NCBI GenBank assembly: GCA_900239685.1
Contig: OENT01000211.1
Span: 62,001 to 126,000, forward strand
DNA from: Rotaria macrura
Lineage: Eukaryota > Rotifera > Eurotatoria > Philodinida > Philodinidae
Direction of reading: 5' to 3'
Length of the DNA: 64,000 bases
Shown here: positions 25,590 through 36,001 of the stretch, piece after piece
Position numbering within the stretch: position 1 is the first letter of the stretch
How the letters are laid out: each line of letters begins with the position of its first letter
The notes under the pieces: generated by a model
Told to the model about the DNA's origin: nothing
Databases searched by the model: none
Seen by the model: the letters and a program-made list of their open reading frames with translations, nothing else
Translations under genes and position numbers: made by a program

Positions 25590-26195
25590 TGGTTTTCCTG
25601 TAAAGTTTCACATCTGTGCTTTAACCTTGATCCAATAATAGACAATTATACGATTCGACTTGTATATAGATATAGATTATAATCTTGTAGTCTTAGCCCC
25701 TTATAGCCCTATACCCCTGCAACCTTATACCCTTGTACACTTATCTTCTTATAGCTATATACCATTGTAACCTATCCGAAAACATTCTGGATCATGCATA
25801 GCGCATGATCACTGAAGGTTCTATAATGCGCTAGAAAATTCCAGTAAGTGCCAGATTATCATCAGAGATGACAGAAAATTCTAGATGACTTCATAACATT
25901 CTGGAAGAGTCTTCATACTTCTAGAACTTTCTAGGAAAGCGCAGCATCTGGTTTCATCTGTAATTTTTTACGTCTAACCTTGATCTTTAAGTTATCCACG
26001 TGTTCCTCGGCAAAAGTTTGAGAGAAATCTAGAAAATTCCAGAATATTCTAGAAATAAATAGTTTGCGCCTCATAAATCTGGTAAGTTATAGGAAATTCT
26101 AGAATCCTTAACCGTTAAACTTTCACCTTTCACCTTTGATCCAATGCAGAGAAACATACAGACACTAAACATTATAGATATAGATTAAAGACAAG
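25590..26195. repeat. TTCTAGAA-rich repeat with two similar flanking units
   Basis: Two related direct units of about 80 bp flank the block: about 25600-25680 and about 26125-26195. Both run from a GT(A/T)AA-like start through TTTCAC, CTTTGATCCAAT (or CCTTGATCCAAT) and end in a TATAGATATAGATTA tract. Between them the palindrome TTCTAGAA or close variants (CTAGAAAATTCCAG, TTCTAGAACTTTCTAG) recurs about eight times. An upstream palindrome, CCGTGCATACTGCACGG, lies near 25572-25588. The layout looks like a non-autonomous mobile element or a composite satellite. No coding frame. Confidence 0.45.
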
Positions 26196-26803
26196 TGAAT
26201 GTTAAATTTTTCGCGAAATTAAGCAATGCTATTAAGATAAACAAAAAGATTTATATCATCGAGAAAAAACAGACACGAACACGCGAAACTCAGCTACAAT
26301 TGATTTAATAATATGTTGAAAAATAAACGTAACATAAATTTAATGCCTTTATTGTGACGCGCCTATCTTAAAGGCTGTTGAAATCGAAGTGATGTGTATA
26401 AAAGCTTATTATATGGCACGTGCTTCATTATTGTCCTTTATAACTCTAAAATATTATTTCAAATGTAAAATTACATTTTATCTAAAATTTAGAAATTAAA
26501 ATTCAATGAATTATCGTTTGCATATTGACATAGATATTTAATCTCACTCACATGAATGAATAGCTGAGAATAATAAATAGTTATTCTGTTCGTTCAATAC
26601 AGTGATTCATGAAAGAGGTAATAGTGACTCTCAACAGTTAGAAATCAAACATTAAATAAACGAGTCCTCAAAATACTTTCTTTCTATTTTTCATTTTGTT
26701 TTATAATTGTTCTTTTTAATTTAACTTTATTTTATGTTTTTACATGGTAGTGTATTAGCGTTTTGTTAAATTTTCTGCCAAAAACGACAATAAATACTAC
26801 TTT

Positions 26804-26966
26804 GAGTACTCATGCTATAATCTGCGAGTAAATTTTTAGAGAAACAACTTACATGAGTACTCGCTGGAGCACATGAAAACTATAACTACACATAAAACTT
26901 CTCGAGTACTCGAACGAGAAATGTTAGAACTCATGCTGGCAAGTCGTACTCGCTTGATGAGTACTT
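26804..26966. repeat. Cluster of GAGTACTC palindromes
   Basis: The 8-bp palindrome GAGTACTC occurs exactly at about 26804, 26855 and 26904, with a near copy (GAGTACTT) at about 26959, roughly 50 bp apart. Related CTCG/CGAG half-sites lie between them. It is AT-rich outside these motifs and has no coding frame. It could be a decayed foldback element or a binding-site array. Confidence 0.45.
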
Positions 26967-28019
26967 TCACTAGGATTTCTCAATCTCATTGTCATAATGG
27001 GTAACTTTTCGATACAAAAGTAACAGAGAATTTTCATTCAATGCATGACTGATATAAGTGGTAAAAAATTATGCAAATGGCAATTTCTTCTATATAAGAA
27101 GGCCTTTACGAGTAGTGTTTGGAAAAAAGTACGTCATCAGCTAATTGAGTGACCGAATGGATAGTATTAGAATTAACGTTTCATTTAGTTGGCATGGAAT
27201 GCGAACACTTCTCTTCTTTAGAAAATGATAGTTTCTGTAAAAAAATCTTGTTTTTTTTTCTGTAATATAATTTTATTGATCAAATAGTTTGTTGAAAGGC
27301 AATTGAAATCTTATCGTTTACTACAGAATAAATCTATCTATTTACTTATAAAACCTAAAGACAAAAAAAAAGAAACGAAAAGGTAAAAGATGGAAACAAA
27401 TAGAAAAACGAAATAATTTAATCTTTAGTATGAATAAAGAAGGAATTACTTTTTCCTTACACTCTATCGATAGATATATCGATGCATGCCATGCACTCGC
27501 CCGAACAGAGAGAAAATGACGTCAGAATGAAGAAGTGAATAATCGAATTCATTAAGAATATTTCTTTGTTTTCCTTTTCAGCAATCACTTATACCGAACG
27601 ATTCTAATATGGATATATTAAATGTTATTACCGTTTCAGATTATATTGAAAATGAACTTTAAAAACAGTGAAAAAGAAAAGTTCGAGCTTTTAGTTCGAC
27701 ATATACATTCCTATGCATGTATTTTATTTTTTAATGTCTAGAATTAATTTTATGAAAGTAGCTGCCCAGTTGAAAATATACGATACAAATATGGCAAAAG
27801 TACAGTGAGAATACGATCGTAAATCATGGACCTGGTTGATGGTGGAATACGGTCATTTACGGTGATTTACAGTAGGCCCTAATATTCCTCGTGGGTGGTG
27901 GTATTGGAGACTGTTTTGCTGTACACTAAAAGTTCCAAAATATTTCTTTTGAAATAAAAGTCAGCAAAATGAAAAACAAAATTAGAATTGAAATACAAGT
28001 AAGAAGAATATACTGGCAT

Positions 28020-29075
28020 AAAATATAGCAGCAAATTTCTTTCATTTATTATAGAATGATACTATCAGATTAAATGAAGAAAAGCAATTCAATCTTGATG
28101 ATTATGTAAAAGAAATAACTGGAAAATTCGAGTAAAACATTGTTATTCGTGAAAAATTATCTCTTTTTCTTTCATAGATTAATCGATCAGGAACGTTTTA
28201 ATATTTTGTTAAATCAACTGATCCATCAGATAAATGTCAAAAGTAGCAGTTGCAAATCAAAAGAAATGCCAACCCCAACAGAAAAAATCATCTTTTCATC
28301 ACAACAAAACCATTTACAAGTATAAGATTTCTTTTCAAACATAGTGCACAATTTTTTCTGTTCTTTAGAATTTGGATTGCCATCATATATGGTAGCTGCA
28401 TCGAATCTCATGCCACTGCGTTTCAATCTGCATCATTCACAATTACAACTAGCAGAAAAACATTCAAATGAAATGCAACTGAAACATATTGAATGTAAAT
28501 ATGAATCGATCTATGGAAAACAGGCTACATCAGATTCTAGAACATCACATTCATTAGAAGTTTTAGTATCTCCAGTACCATTATATGGTTCAATGCAACG
28601 ACATCCACATGATTTATCATCACGACATTATTTGAAATACATAATGCGGATGCATCACTTGGTCAACCACTTGATCACCACCAACATATGAGTTCTTTAC
28701 GTAGGATAGACTATAGTTCCGACATTGTACCACTACACAATTCCGGTGTGCATTAATATCTGTATTCTCCTCAAGATTCAATACATTCAAAGGATGATCG
28801 ACCACGTCTAATACTGCATTCTCTTATCAATATATCTGTTCCAACAACAATGTCGCGTCAAAAATTAAAAACTTAGGTCCTTACGAATTACCTAAGGAAC
28901 AGCAAGCAAAAGTGATTTTGCTATTTATTCATCATCTACAGAGGCTTCTGATTTCCAACAACAACTATTAAGTGATCCTAGATATTAGTCAATATTAAAT
29001 GATTTAAAAGCTCTACAATCAAATCTCAATTTTGATGATGAAGCAACACCTTATTGATGATCTATAAAAAGAGAA
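28020..29075 (+). pseudogene. Decayed protein-coding gene, unidentified
   Basis: Coding-like runs change frame several times. About 28160-28320 reads LIDQERFNILLNQLIHQINV and then PTPTEKIIFSSQQNHLQ up to a GTATAAG donor. After a 50-bp intron-like gap ending TTCTTTAG, about 28372-28640 reads EFGLPSYMVAASNLMPLRF and, further on, SPVPLYGSMQRHPHDLSSR. A frameshift leads to NADASLGQPLDHHQHMSSLR and DYSSDIVPLHNSG, another to SDFAIYSSSTEASDFQQQLL and LNDLKALQSNLNFDDEA, ending about 29060. The exon 1/exon 2 phases do not match and stops interrupt it, so it cannot be one intact frame. His/Ser/Gln-rich composition suggests a regulatory protein. No domain recognised. Confidence 0.5.
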
Positions 29076-29199
29076 TAATCTATCTCATGTTGTTTGTGAA
29101 CAATTTTGTTCGTCTTTTGATTAGTATTTATCTCTATGCTTTGTAATTAGCACTTGCAAAAGCAAAGCATTGCTCGTCTTTCTTCTTTTCATATCGAAC

Positions 29200-29513
29200 T
29201 ACCCAGGTCGGACAGAACGATCTGTAAACGGTCGTATACGATGAAAATACGGCCCGTTACGAGCTCGCATTATCCTGTTTTAACAGGATCAGTATTACGG
29301 CCGTATTTTCTATAGAATACGATAGTATTACGCTGTCTTTACGAGGGTTTTACGGCGTATATACGGTGTCCGTGTACGGCCGTAATGCGGACCCTGTTAA
29401 AACGCCATAATAACGCTTAACACGGACGTTTAACTGTGGAATACGATGTAATACCGACCGTTTACGATACTTTTAGGGCTGTTTACAGTGGTCCGTTTTG
29501 ATCGACCTGGGTA
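29200..29513. mobile_element. 314-bp foldback MITE, CpG-rich
   Basis: The termini TACCCAGGTCG (29200-29210) and its complement CGACCTGGGTA (29503-29513) are perfect 11-bp inverted repeats. Internally the two halves are diverged inverted copies about a centre near 29357, sharing TAAACGGTCG, TTTTAACAGG and ATTACGGCCGTA blocks. The element is dense in ACG/CGT and contains the palindrome ATCCTGTTTTAACAGGAT near 29272-29289. Its CpG and GC content is far above the flanks. No coding frame. No certain target-site duplication. Confidence 0.75.
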
Positions 29514-31177
29514 TTTGTACTTTTTCTTCGGACGTATTTCTATTCTTATATTATTGATCTTGTTCTCTATTTTTTTTCTCGTACATTAGAGCCACACACA
29601 CATATATGATTTCTTGTTCTTATTTTTTACATGCATGTGTTGCGGATTATAACAAAATAAACACAGTTTTTTGTCTTTTTATTCTGTTTTTGAACATGGA
29701 AAAAAGTGAAGCTTATTCTTCTTTTCGCTATGTACAATATGAAAAATTATTACCGAAGTTTATAAAAAGCAATAAGATGACACAAAATAACATCGAATGT
29801 GTATCCTGATGGTCGTAATGGCATTAGCAAAATACAAAGTATAATTTGATGTCGACTTCTATACATGATTACTATTCGAAACTGTTTTACCTTAGAATGA
29901 AATCTGACGATTAAAGAGTTACTCCACATAAGCCACTATACCGAAGGTGTTCAATGGATATTCTCCGATTTTCCTCGTTTTAATATATGTGATCGAGGCA
30001 AGTTCTCAATAAGTTTTGAGGAAAGTCAATTAAAAAAATATTGAATCGTTCGTTTTTTATCGAATATTTACAGAAAGCACTATAAAATCACTATAAAAGT
30101 CATTTCCACAAGCGATGATTTAGAACATTCCAAAAAGTCAACAAGACATCTACCGTTTGAGATGACAATATTTTTTGCATCAATAGCTATAACTAAGTTC
30201 TACAATTGATAAAAGTTTCAGGTCGAATGGTGGGATGCTTGGTATTTTATGGATTCCTCAATTTGGAGAAAACCAATTGTTTTAACAAAATTTCGCTGCT
30301 CATAACTTCAGATTGGAGAGCGATACTGTCCTGAAATTTTGAACGCCACTATACCTCAGTACTATCTAACCACCATATAATTTTCAGCTCTATAGAACAA
30401 CGTATAGTCGTGCAGGGTTACTGGAACAAGAATCAATTTTTCATCAAAAGTTGTTTTTTGACCTCAATTTTCTTCCAAAACAAACTCTAACGTTTTGATC
30501 AGCACCATGAACTTTGAAATAAGTTTCGTCAGCATCAAACATTCCAGCGAACCCAAGTTAATAAAAATAGAATTCATTATATTTTGTTTTATTTAAAAAA
30601 AATCAAAATAACAGTTTAAACAATGTTAAATCTAATTTAACATGAAAGAACCAGGAGACAGTTTGTATACAAAATGCATGACTTCATCCTAAAGCATGCA
30701 TTGGCATTTAAATTAACAGATGGAAGAAAAATCAAATGTTACTTTTTCGTATTTTCATACGATGGAATATTTTTTTCTCTTTATTTCTTTTAAGCATTAA
30801 CATAAAAAATTCGAAATGATACTAACTCGGCATATTTACTTTAAAGCAAAAGAATCATGACTGATATATGACTTTTGCTTGTATTCATTCGAAGGAAATC
30901 TGTTCCTGTGTTGTCAATAATATAATTATCTACTATAAAAAAAATACAATTATATCTCTTATCTCTGATCATGCTCTGATCATGTGTAACAAAGAGTTCC
31001 CAATAATTCAATTATGTATCTGTTTTGAAATTCTGCAGCAGATGCCAAAAATAAAAATACCATCAATACAATCTTGTCGTTGATTTCTATCTGATATGAT
31101 TCATTTTTTCTTCATTAGAAAAAACTTTTATCTTTTATTATATAACAAAGAGTTAGACAAAAAACGAGAAACTTGAG
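29514..31177. other. Intergenic, no gene seen
   Basis: Mostly AT-rich. The stretch about 30170-30560 is more complex (more even base use, few long A/T runs) and resembles dispersed non-coding repeat sequence rather than an exon. No frame longer than about 70 codons has protein-like composition. Confidence 0.4.
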
Positions 31178-32154
31178 TTAATGAGGTGGATAAGGAGGAG
31201 GCATATTTGGAGGATATGAAAATGAATATAGAACATTTCCATTATTTGGTGGTAAATTATACGTTGGTGGCATGAAATACGGATATTGAGGCATCTGCCC
31301 TTGAAACGGTGGTATGGATTCTTGATAACCTATGTTTCCAGTATATGGAACATTATATGTAGGTGTCTGCATTGGATTCTTCAGTCTATAATATGCCAAG
31401 ACATGAAAATATAGATATCTATAACAAATAATATTTTACAAGCTCACCCTAAACGAATCTCGCGTCGAACGTGTTCACTTTTAAAAGGATGAAACCAATT
31501 GTGAGGTCTTTGACGAACATGGTCCGATGTCCAATTTTCACGAAAGACAATCGTACTTAATTCTGGTGGATTAATAACTTTCATGTGATGTTGCATGGCT
31601 ATCGTATTGAACATGTATTCAATAAATGGAATAAAACGACGAGATTTTACATAGCTAGCAATTGCATCCAATAAACGTCGACTACATCCGATAGCACAAA
31701 CCATTGAATGATACCATGGCGGTGAAAATTTTCCAACAACATCAGCCCATTTCCATGTTGATGTATTACCGTTTAAGTTTTCATCATTCTTTTGGCATAT
31801 CAAATCTCCGCCAGCATCGCCTATTGAATACTTATCGTGTAGAAAAACAAATGCATCAACTGATGGAATAAGTGAATCATCTTCAATAAGCCATACAAAT
31901 GAATAATCATTTTGTTTTACTTGACAAAAATAATACAAGGCCTTGTCCCATGATATACAATCTTTATTCAATTCGATTTTACACGACGAATGATAGCCAT
32001 TTGATATACATTCATTATTATTTACTTGTACAAAATTTATTAATGAGTTTGCTGGTTTTTGAAAGTTATTGTCATCGATCATAAGGATTGATCTGTAAAC
32101 GACATCCGAATGTTGGATTGAGAAGAGCAACAATCTGTTTTTCCTTCCGAACAT
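31178..32154 (-). CDS. Putative GT-A-like glycosyltransferase with Pro/Tyr-rich tail
   Basis: Two exons: 32154-31448 and 31385-31178, joined across a 62-bp intron (donor GTGAGC, acceptor ATTATAG, phase 2). The start is ATG 32154, with an in-frame stop two codons upstream. The product is about 305 residues. Residues 82-97 read NDYSFVWLIEDDSLIP. An acidic EDD after a hydrophobic beta-strand is what nucleotide-sugar transferases of the GT-A fold use to hold a metal ion (family-level inference). Later WADVVGKFSPPWYHSMVCAI and RRFIPFIEYMFNTIA look like acceptor-side elements. The last 69 residues (second exon) are a low-complexity Pro/Tyr/Asn tail ending PPNMPPPYPPH. No signal anchor is visible at this start, so the true 5' exon may be missing (see the candidate exon at 33312-33447). 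Confidence 0.6.
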
Positions 32155-33311
32155 TAACTATCAGAAATATGCCGTTTGCTTAAACTAGACGTTAGAATCG
32201 ATTCATGAATAAATGTTTTGTACGAAAAGTCGCATCTAACAGGAAACAAAAGTTATTCTTGCTAGCCTCAACCATATCTTTGGATAAATCAGTGCTTCAT
32301 AATAGAATGTTGGTTGTAGACCAAAAAACTAGAATTGAAAAATTTCACCAGGAATTATCTGAAGAGTTAAAGCATCGCTCGGTATGCATATTTAACAGAG
32401 AACGAGTTCATTTTTGTCTCGACTGATATTTGTACAAATCTAAATTTAATAGCGATTTGAATTTGAATATAAGTAATACTCGTCATGCTAAAATCCATGA
32501 AGTTTTTGAACTAAATCAATATTCTATCAAGATAATCATTATTGAAAATGCATTTCAATTGCATTCACAACTTTTAAGAAACCGCTCAAAATGAAGATTA
32601 TCAAACGAATGAAGTTGTAAAGAAAAAAGCAAGTCTGCTAGCAGCTTAAGCCATTGTCTTATTTTTTTATTACTATATTATATATATATTCTTTTATGAA
32701 AATTAGAAAAAATTGAACTCAGAACCTGCTAGGATTCTCATATTGTCGACCAGCAGTAAACGAATCGTAGATTTGAAAGCCAGGGGATCTTCCGTTTGTG
32801 CCATCCATATTTCTGCTTAGTCTCAATATTCTATTCTTACATAATTTGTGTTCGAAATGTAAAGCTGAATATTTTTTCGAGAGTATTTTTACCTAGGAAA
32901 TGAACTTCATCAATTAATGTTACATCAATATAGTATGAAAATAATGAAGGATTATGTTGTATGAGGTATTGTTTTTAGAATAAAATATGAATAGTATTAA
33001 ATTTTTGAATACTAGCGATCTAGAACTCCATGTTTCATTTTGACTAATGTTTGGTCATCACAGCAGCATGTAAATGGCATATGTCAAATTTGTAGTCGAT
33101 AATATTTTATGAGTTCATACTTTATAATGTTGTTTTTCTTTTCTATTTATATTCACTGAATAATCTTATCGACTATTACCTGATACAAGAAGGAAAACTG
33201 AGTCTTCGTAGAATGTTAGACGGATTTTACAGTAGATGTACAAATGAATGACATACACTGAACAGTGAAAATGATGAGAGGTCATCCAGTGCGACTTTTA
33301 TATGAATATAC

Positions 33312-33447
33312 TTGATGGATGATGGTTAATATAAAAGTCAACATTAGAAGCCAATCGAGAATCCTGTGCTAATTCTTCAACAAATTGAACTGTTTCAGAA
33401 TCAGGTATTCGAGTTAAATAGCAAACAGCACTTTTTTTGTTATTCAT
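33312..33447 (-). CDS. Candidate upstream exon of the glycosyltransferase-like gene
   Basis: A frame from ATG 33447 reads MNNKKSAVCYLTRIPDSETV, then FVEELAQDSRLASNVDFYIN, and reaches a possible donor GTATAT at 33311 (phase 1). It looks like the opening strand of a Rossmann-like glycosyltransferase domain and would logically precede the ILMIDDNN segment of the gene at 31178-32154. However, the phase-1 donor does not match the phase-2 acceptor at about 32090, so the join fails as written. It may be a separate gene start, a decayed duplicate, or part of a gene with an extra small exon in the 1.2-kb gap. Confidence 0.35.
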
Positions 33448-33617
33448 TGCTAATGTTTTTTTTTATGTTGGACTTATCTGCTTAAAACATCAACATTTAT
33501 ACAAAGACAACAAAAAATAATGACTGTTAGATAAGAAACAACAAAAAAAACACAAGTTTTTTTTCCTTTCACTCTTTGTCAATGACACATAAATGATTCA
33601 GATTTACAGATTTAGTT

Positions 33618-36001
33618 CTAAATATATCCCGTAGAATATTCATCATTGCTGTTTTCGCCATCATAAATCAACGATGATGCAGGCGACGTTTGCGACGATG
33701 ACCATTGCAAATGATTCATATGTTGATTCGTTTTTGGATCCATTTGTTGTTCTTGACGTATGAAATGGATTATGAATTGTTACGAAAGAGAAGAATAGAA
33801 TAGAACAGCGAACAATCTCTTATAATCTGTATATTTACCTGTTGATAAATGAAGTGCATCGACAAGATTAAGATTGTTCGTATTATTTGTTAATGTTGCA
33901 TATGTAGGTGGAGAGCTCGTTGTTGCACAGGGTTTCTTCTTTATTCGAGCGCGAGCATTTTGAAACCATATTTGTGTTGTTCTTTTTGTTAAAGCTATTC
34001 AAAAGAAAAAGAAAACAATAATAAATCAAATTTAGAGAATATGATTTACATATAATGAAGAGGAAAAAAACTAACAACAGTAACAACAACAAAATTAAAT
34101 AACGCACTATCGCCACTTTTGTTGGAACTTGAACTGCTGCTACTGCTACGTGTATTTCGTCTTCGATGATTTGTTTCTTGCTGAATATAACAATGATGCG
34201 GATGAGAATGAAGATGATGTTCGTGCTGCGGTTTTCGATCGCGTACCTTCTTCTGTCGAGCTCGAGTATTTTGAAACCATACTTGAATCACCCGTTTACT
34301 TAATCCTAGAACACATCAGATGAAAGATGTGATTTAGAATAGCACGAACATCATAATCACAAGTAGCAAGATTAAAAGAATTATCTTAGAATCCGATGAA
34401 AAAATGTTCTAAAAATTACCTCAAATAAAATAGATCAAATACAGTAAAAGCATTTTCAAAACAAAAGAGAAAAATAAGAGTGTCAAAAAAGCAAATAACT
34501 ATTTGAGGATTAATTCAGATTTTTACATTGATCTCAAAACTCGAAACATTAAAGGTAATAACCTCATTAAATTCATTTAATTAGCAAGTATACAAATTCT
34601 ATTAGCATTTAAATATACACTGAAATATAAAATATTTCCTTTGTTCTCTCTAGACTTATCAAATTCTCATTCCCAAGACACTTTGTTTTGTATAGCTGAA
34701 ATCAGTGACATAGCCACGGATGTCTCATTTCCCTCTAGAAACTTTTGACATTTCTGTAACAAGGAGACAATACAATGATGTAAGCGAAGAAAATATCTGA
34801 TGTTCAGTTTCGAATACAAGTTGCATCCAATCTCCTCTCTCCCAACAAAGTGTTTTCTTACGCCACTTCAAGCAAAAATCTAGCCAATATCTTACTGTGT
34901 TAATCGTGATAATTTCTAGTCTTTTTTTTTAAATGATTTCCTCAATCGTTTCTATCAATGCTGACTCTTTCAAAACGGTTGCAGTCTTCGAAAATTCTCA
35001 ATAGAATACTTATCGAACCATTCTAAGATATGCAACTGTTTCACACCATAAACAATGCCATTTTAAAATAATTTCTTTCGTCGTACCTGTAATCTGAGCA
35101 ATACGTTCAAGGTCTTGTCCATCAGGATTAGAATCAACTTCGAAATTGGCTTGTAAAATTTGTAATTGTTCTTCTGTAAATGTTGTTCGTACTCGTTTAG
35201 CTTTACCTTGCTTTGTATCTATGAAACCAGAAAAGGTGAACATAATCGTGCTCATATAATTTACTCTCTGATATTTACCTCCATCTTTTCCATCATTTGT
35301 TTCATTCGGATCAATAAAATGCGTTTTACATAAAACATGACTACTTTGTAAAGCGAATTCTTCGCCTGTTGATAATTGCCGTTTACATGTATTACATGCA
35401 AAGCAAGCTAAATGATATACATGTTCACGTGCTCGACGAACCCAATCGCTTGGTTGAATGTGTCGGCCACATTTTGAACACTTATTACCGAAATGTCTGT
35501 TCATGAGAAACAGAAACAAAAAGATACGGCGACATAGAAAAAAGAACAAAAGAAATTTCGTTTTTTAGTTAAATCATTACTTATAATAATCTTGTCGACA
35601 TAAAATTTGTAGGCCTTTTAAAAAACATGTTTGTTGTTTATCCAGTGCTATTTGACAAACAGCACATTGCAAGCATGATTCATGATAGATTTTTGAACCA
35701 ACACGTAAGTAATACTGATCGGCTATAGCGATTTTACATGCCGTACATATGTGATATATATTTTGATCGTCGTCAACACTCTCGAAAATCTATTGAAAAA
35801 ACAAAGAACTGCCTTCCGAAAAACAAAACAACAATAAAATTTCTGTTTCGAACATTTACTTGCTCATCTTTAATATCATCCAGCAAAAGTAATTGAGTTA
35901 ACTAAAGAGGAAATTAATATGAAATAAATTATCTAACTTGAAGATTTTCCTTCTCATACCTTGTTAGTATGCACTTGATTATTAACACTTTCGTCATCCA
36001 T
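33618..36001 (-). CDS. Awh: LIM-homeodomain transcription factor, Awh/Lhx6/8 type
   Basis: Exons: 36001-35960, 35901-35860, 35789-35581, 35496-35279, 35218-35087, then exon A 34305-34108 and/or exon B 33994-33839, and last exon 33751-33618. LIM domain 1 runs from CTACKIAIADQYYLRV to QILCRQDYY. LIM domain 2 runs from CSKCGRHIQPSDWVRRA to SSHVLCKTHF; all zinc-binding Cys/His positions appear present. The homeodomain begins KRVRTTFTEEQLQILQANF and continues DSNPDGQDLERIAQITG, closely resembling Drosophila Arrowhead and vertebrate LHX6/LHX8 (family knowledge). Helix 3 is encoded twice, in exon A (GLSKRVIQVWFQNTRARQKK) and exon B (ALTKRTTQIWFQNARARIKK). Every junction fits phase 1 from exon 5 onward. 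The C-terminus ends NSNDEYSTGYI. In the family this factor binds DNA and LDB-type cofactors in the nucleus to specify neural or appendage precursor cells. Confidence 0.93.
33839..33994 (-). other. Alternative homeodomain helix-3 exon B (156 nt)
   Basis: The acceptor GAATAG precedes 33994, and the donor CAG|GTAAAT is at 33838. The exon is 52 codons long, phase 1 in and phase 1 out. It encodes ALTKRTTQIWFQNARARIKK followed by a Thr/Asn-rich tail ending VDALHLST. Homeodomain positions: T44, T45, I47, A52, I56. It joins in frame both to exon 5 (35087) upstream and to the last exon (33751) downstream. Confidence 0.8.
34108..34305 (-). other. Alternative homeodomain helix-3 exon A (198 nt)
   Basis: The acceptor TTCTAG precedes 34305, and the donor A|GTGCGT is at 34107-34102. 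The exon is 66 codons long, phase 1 in and phase 1 out. It encodes GLSKRVIQVWFQNTRARQKK followed by a His-rich stretch (HEHHLHSHPHHC) and a Ser run. Homeodomain positions by alignment to W48: V44, I45, V47, T52, Q56. If the donor is not used, the frame runs on 17 codons beyond it to a stop at 34046, giving a third possible end. Confidence 0.8.

Noticed and set aside
32700-32775. tRNA-like stretch (CTGCTGG...CTAGCAGGTTCTGAGTTCAA on the minus strand)
   Set aside because: It has a hairpin and a B-box-like string, but the acceptor and T stems do not pair and no clean A box is present; at most a decayed tRNA-derived repeat.
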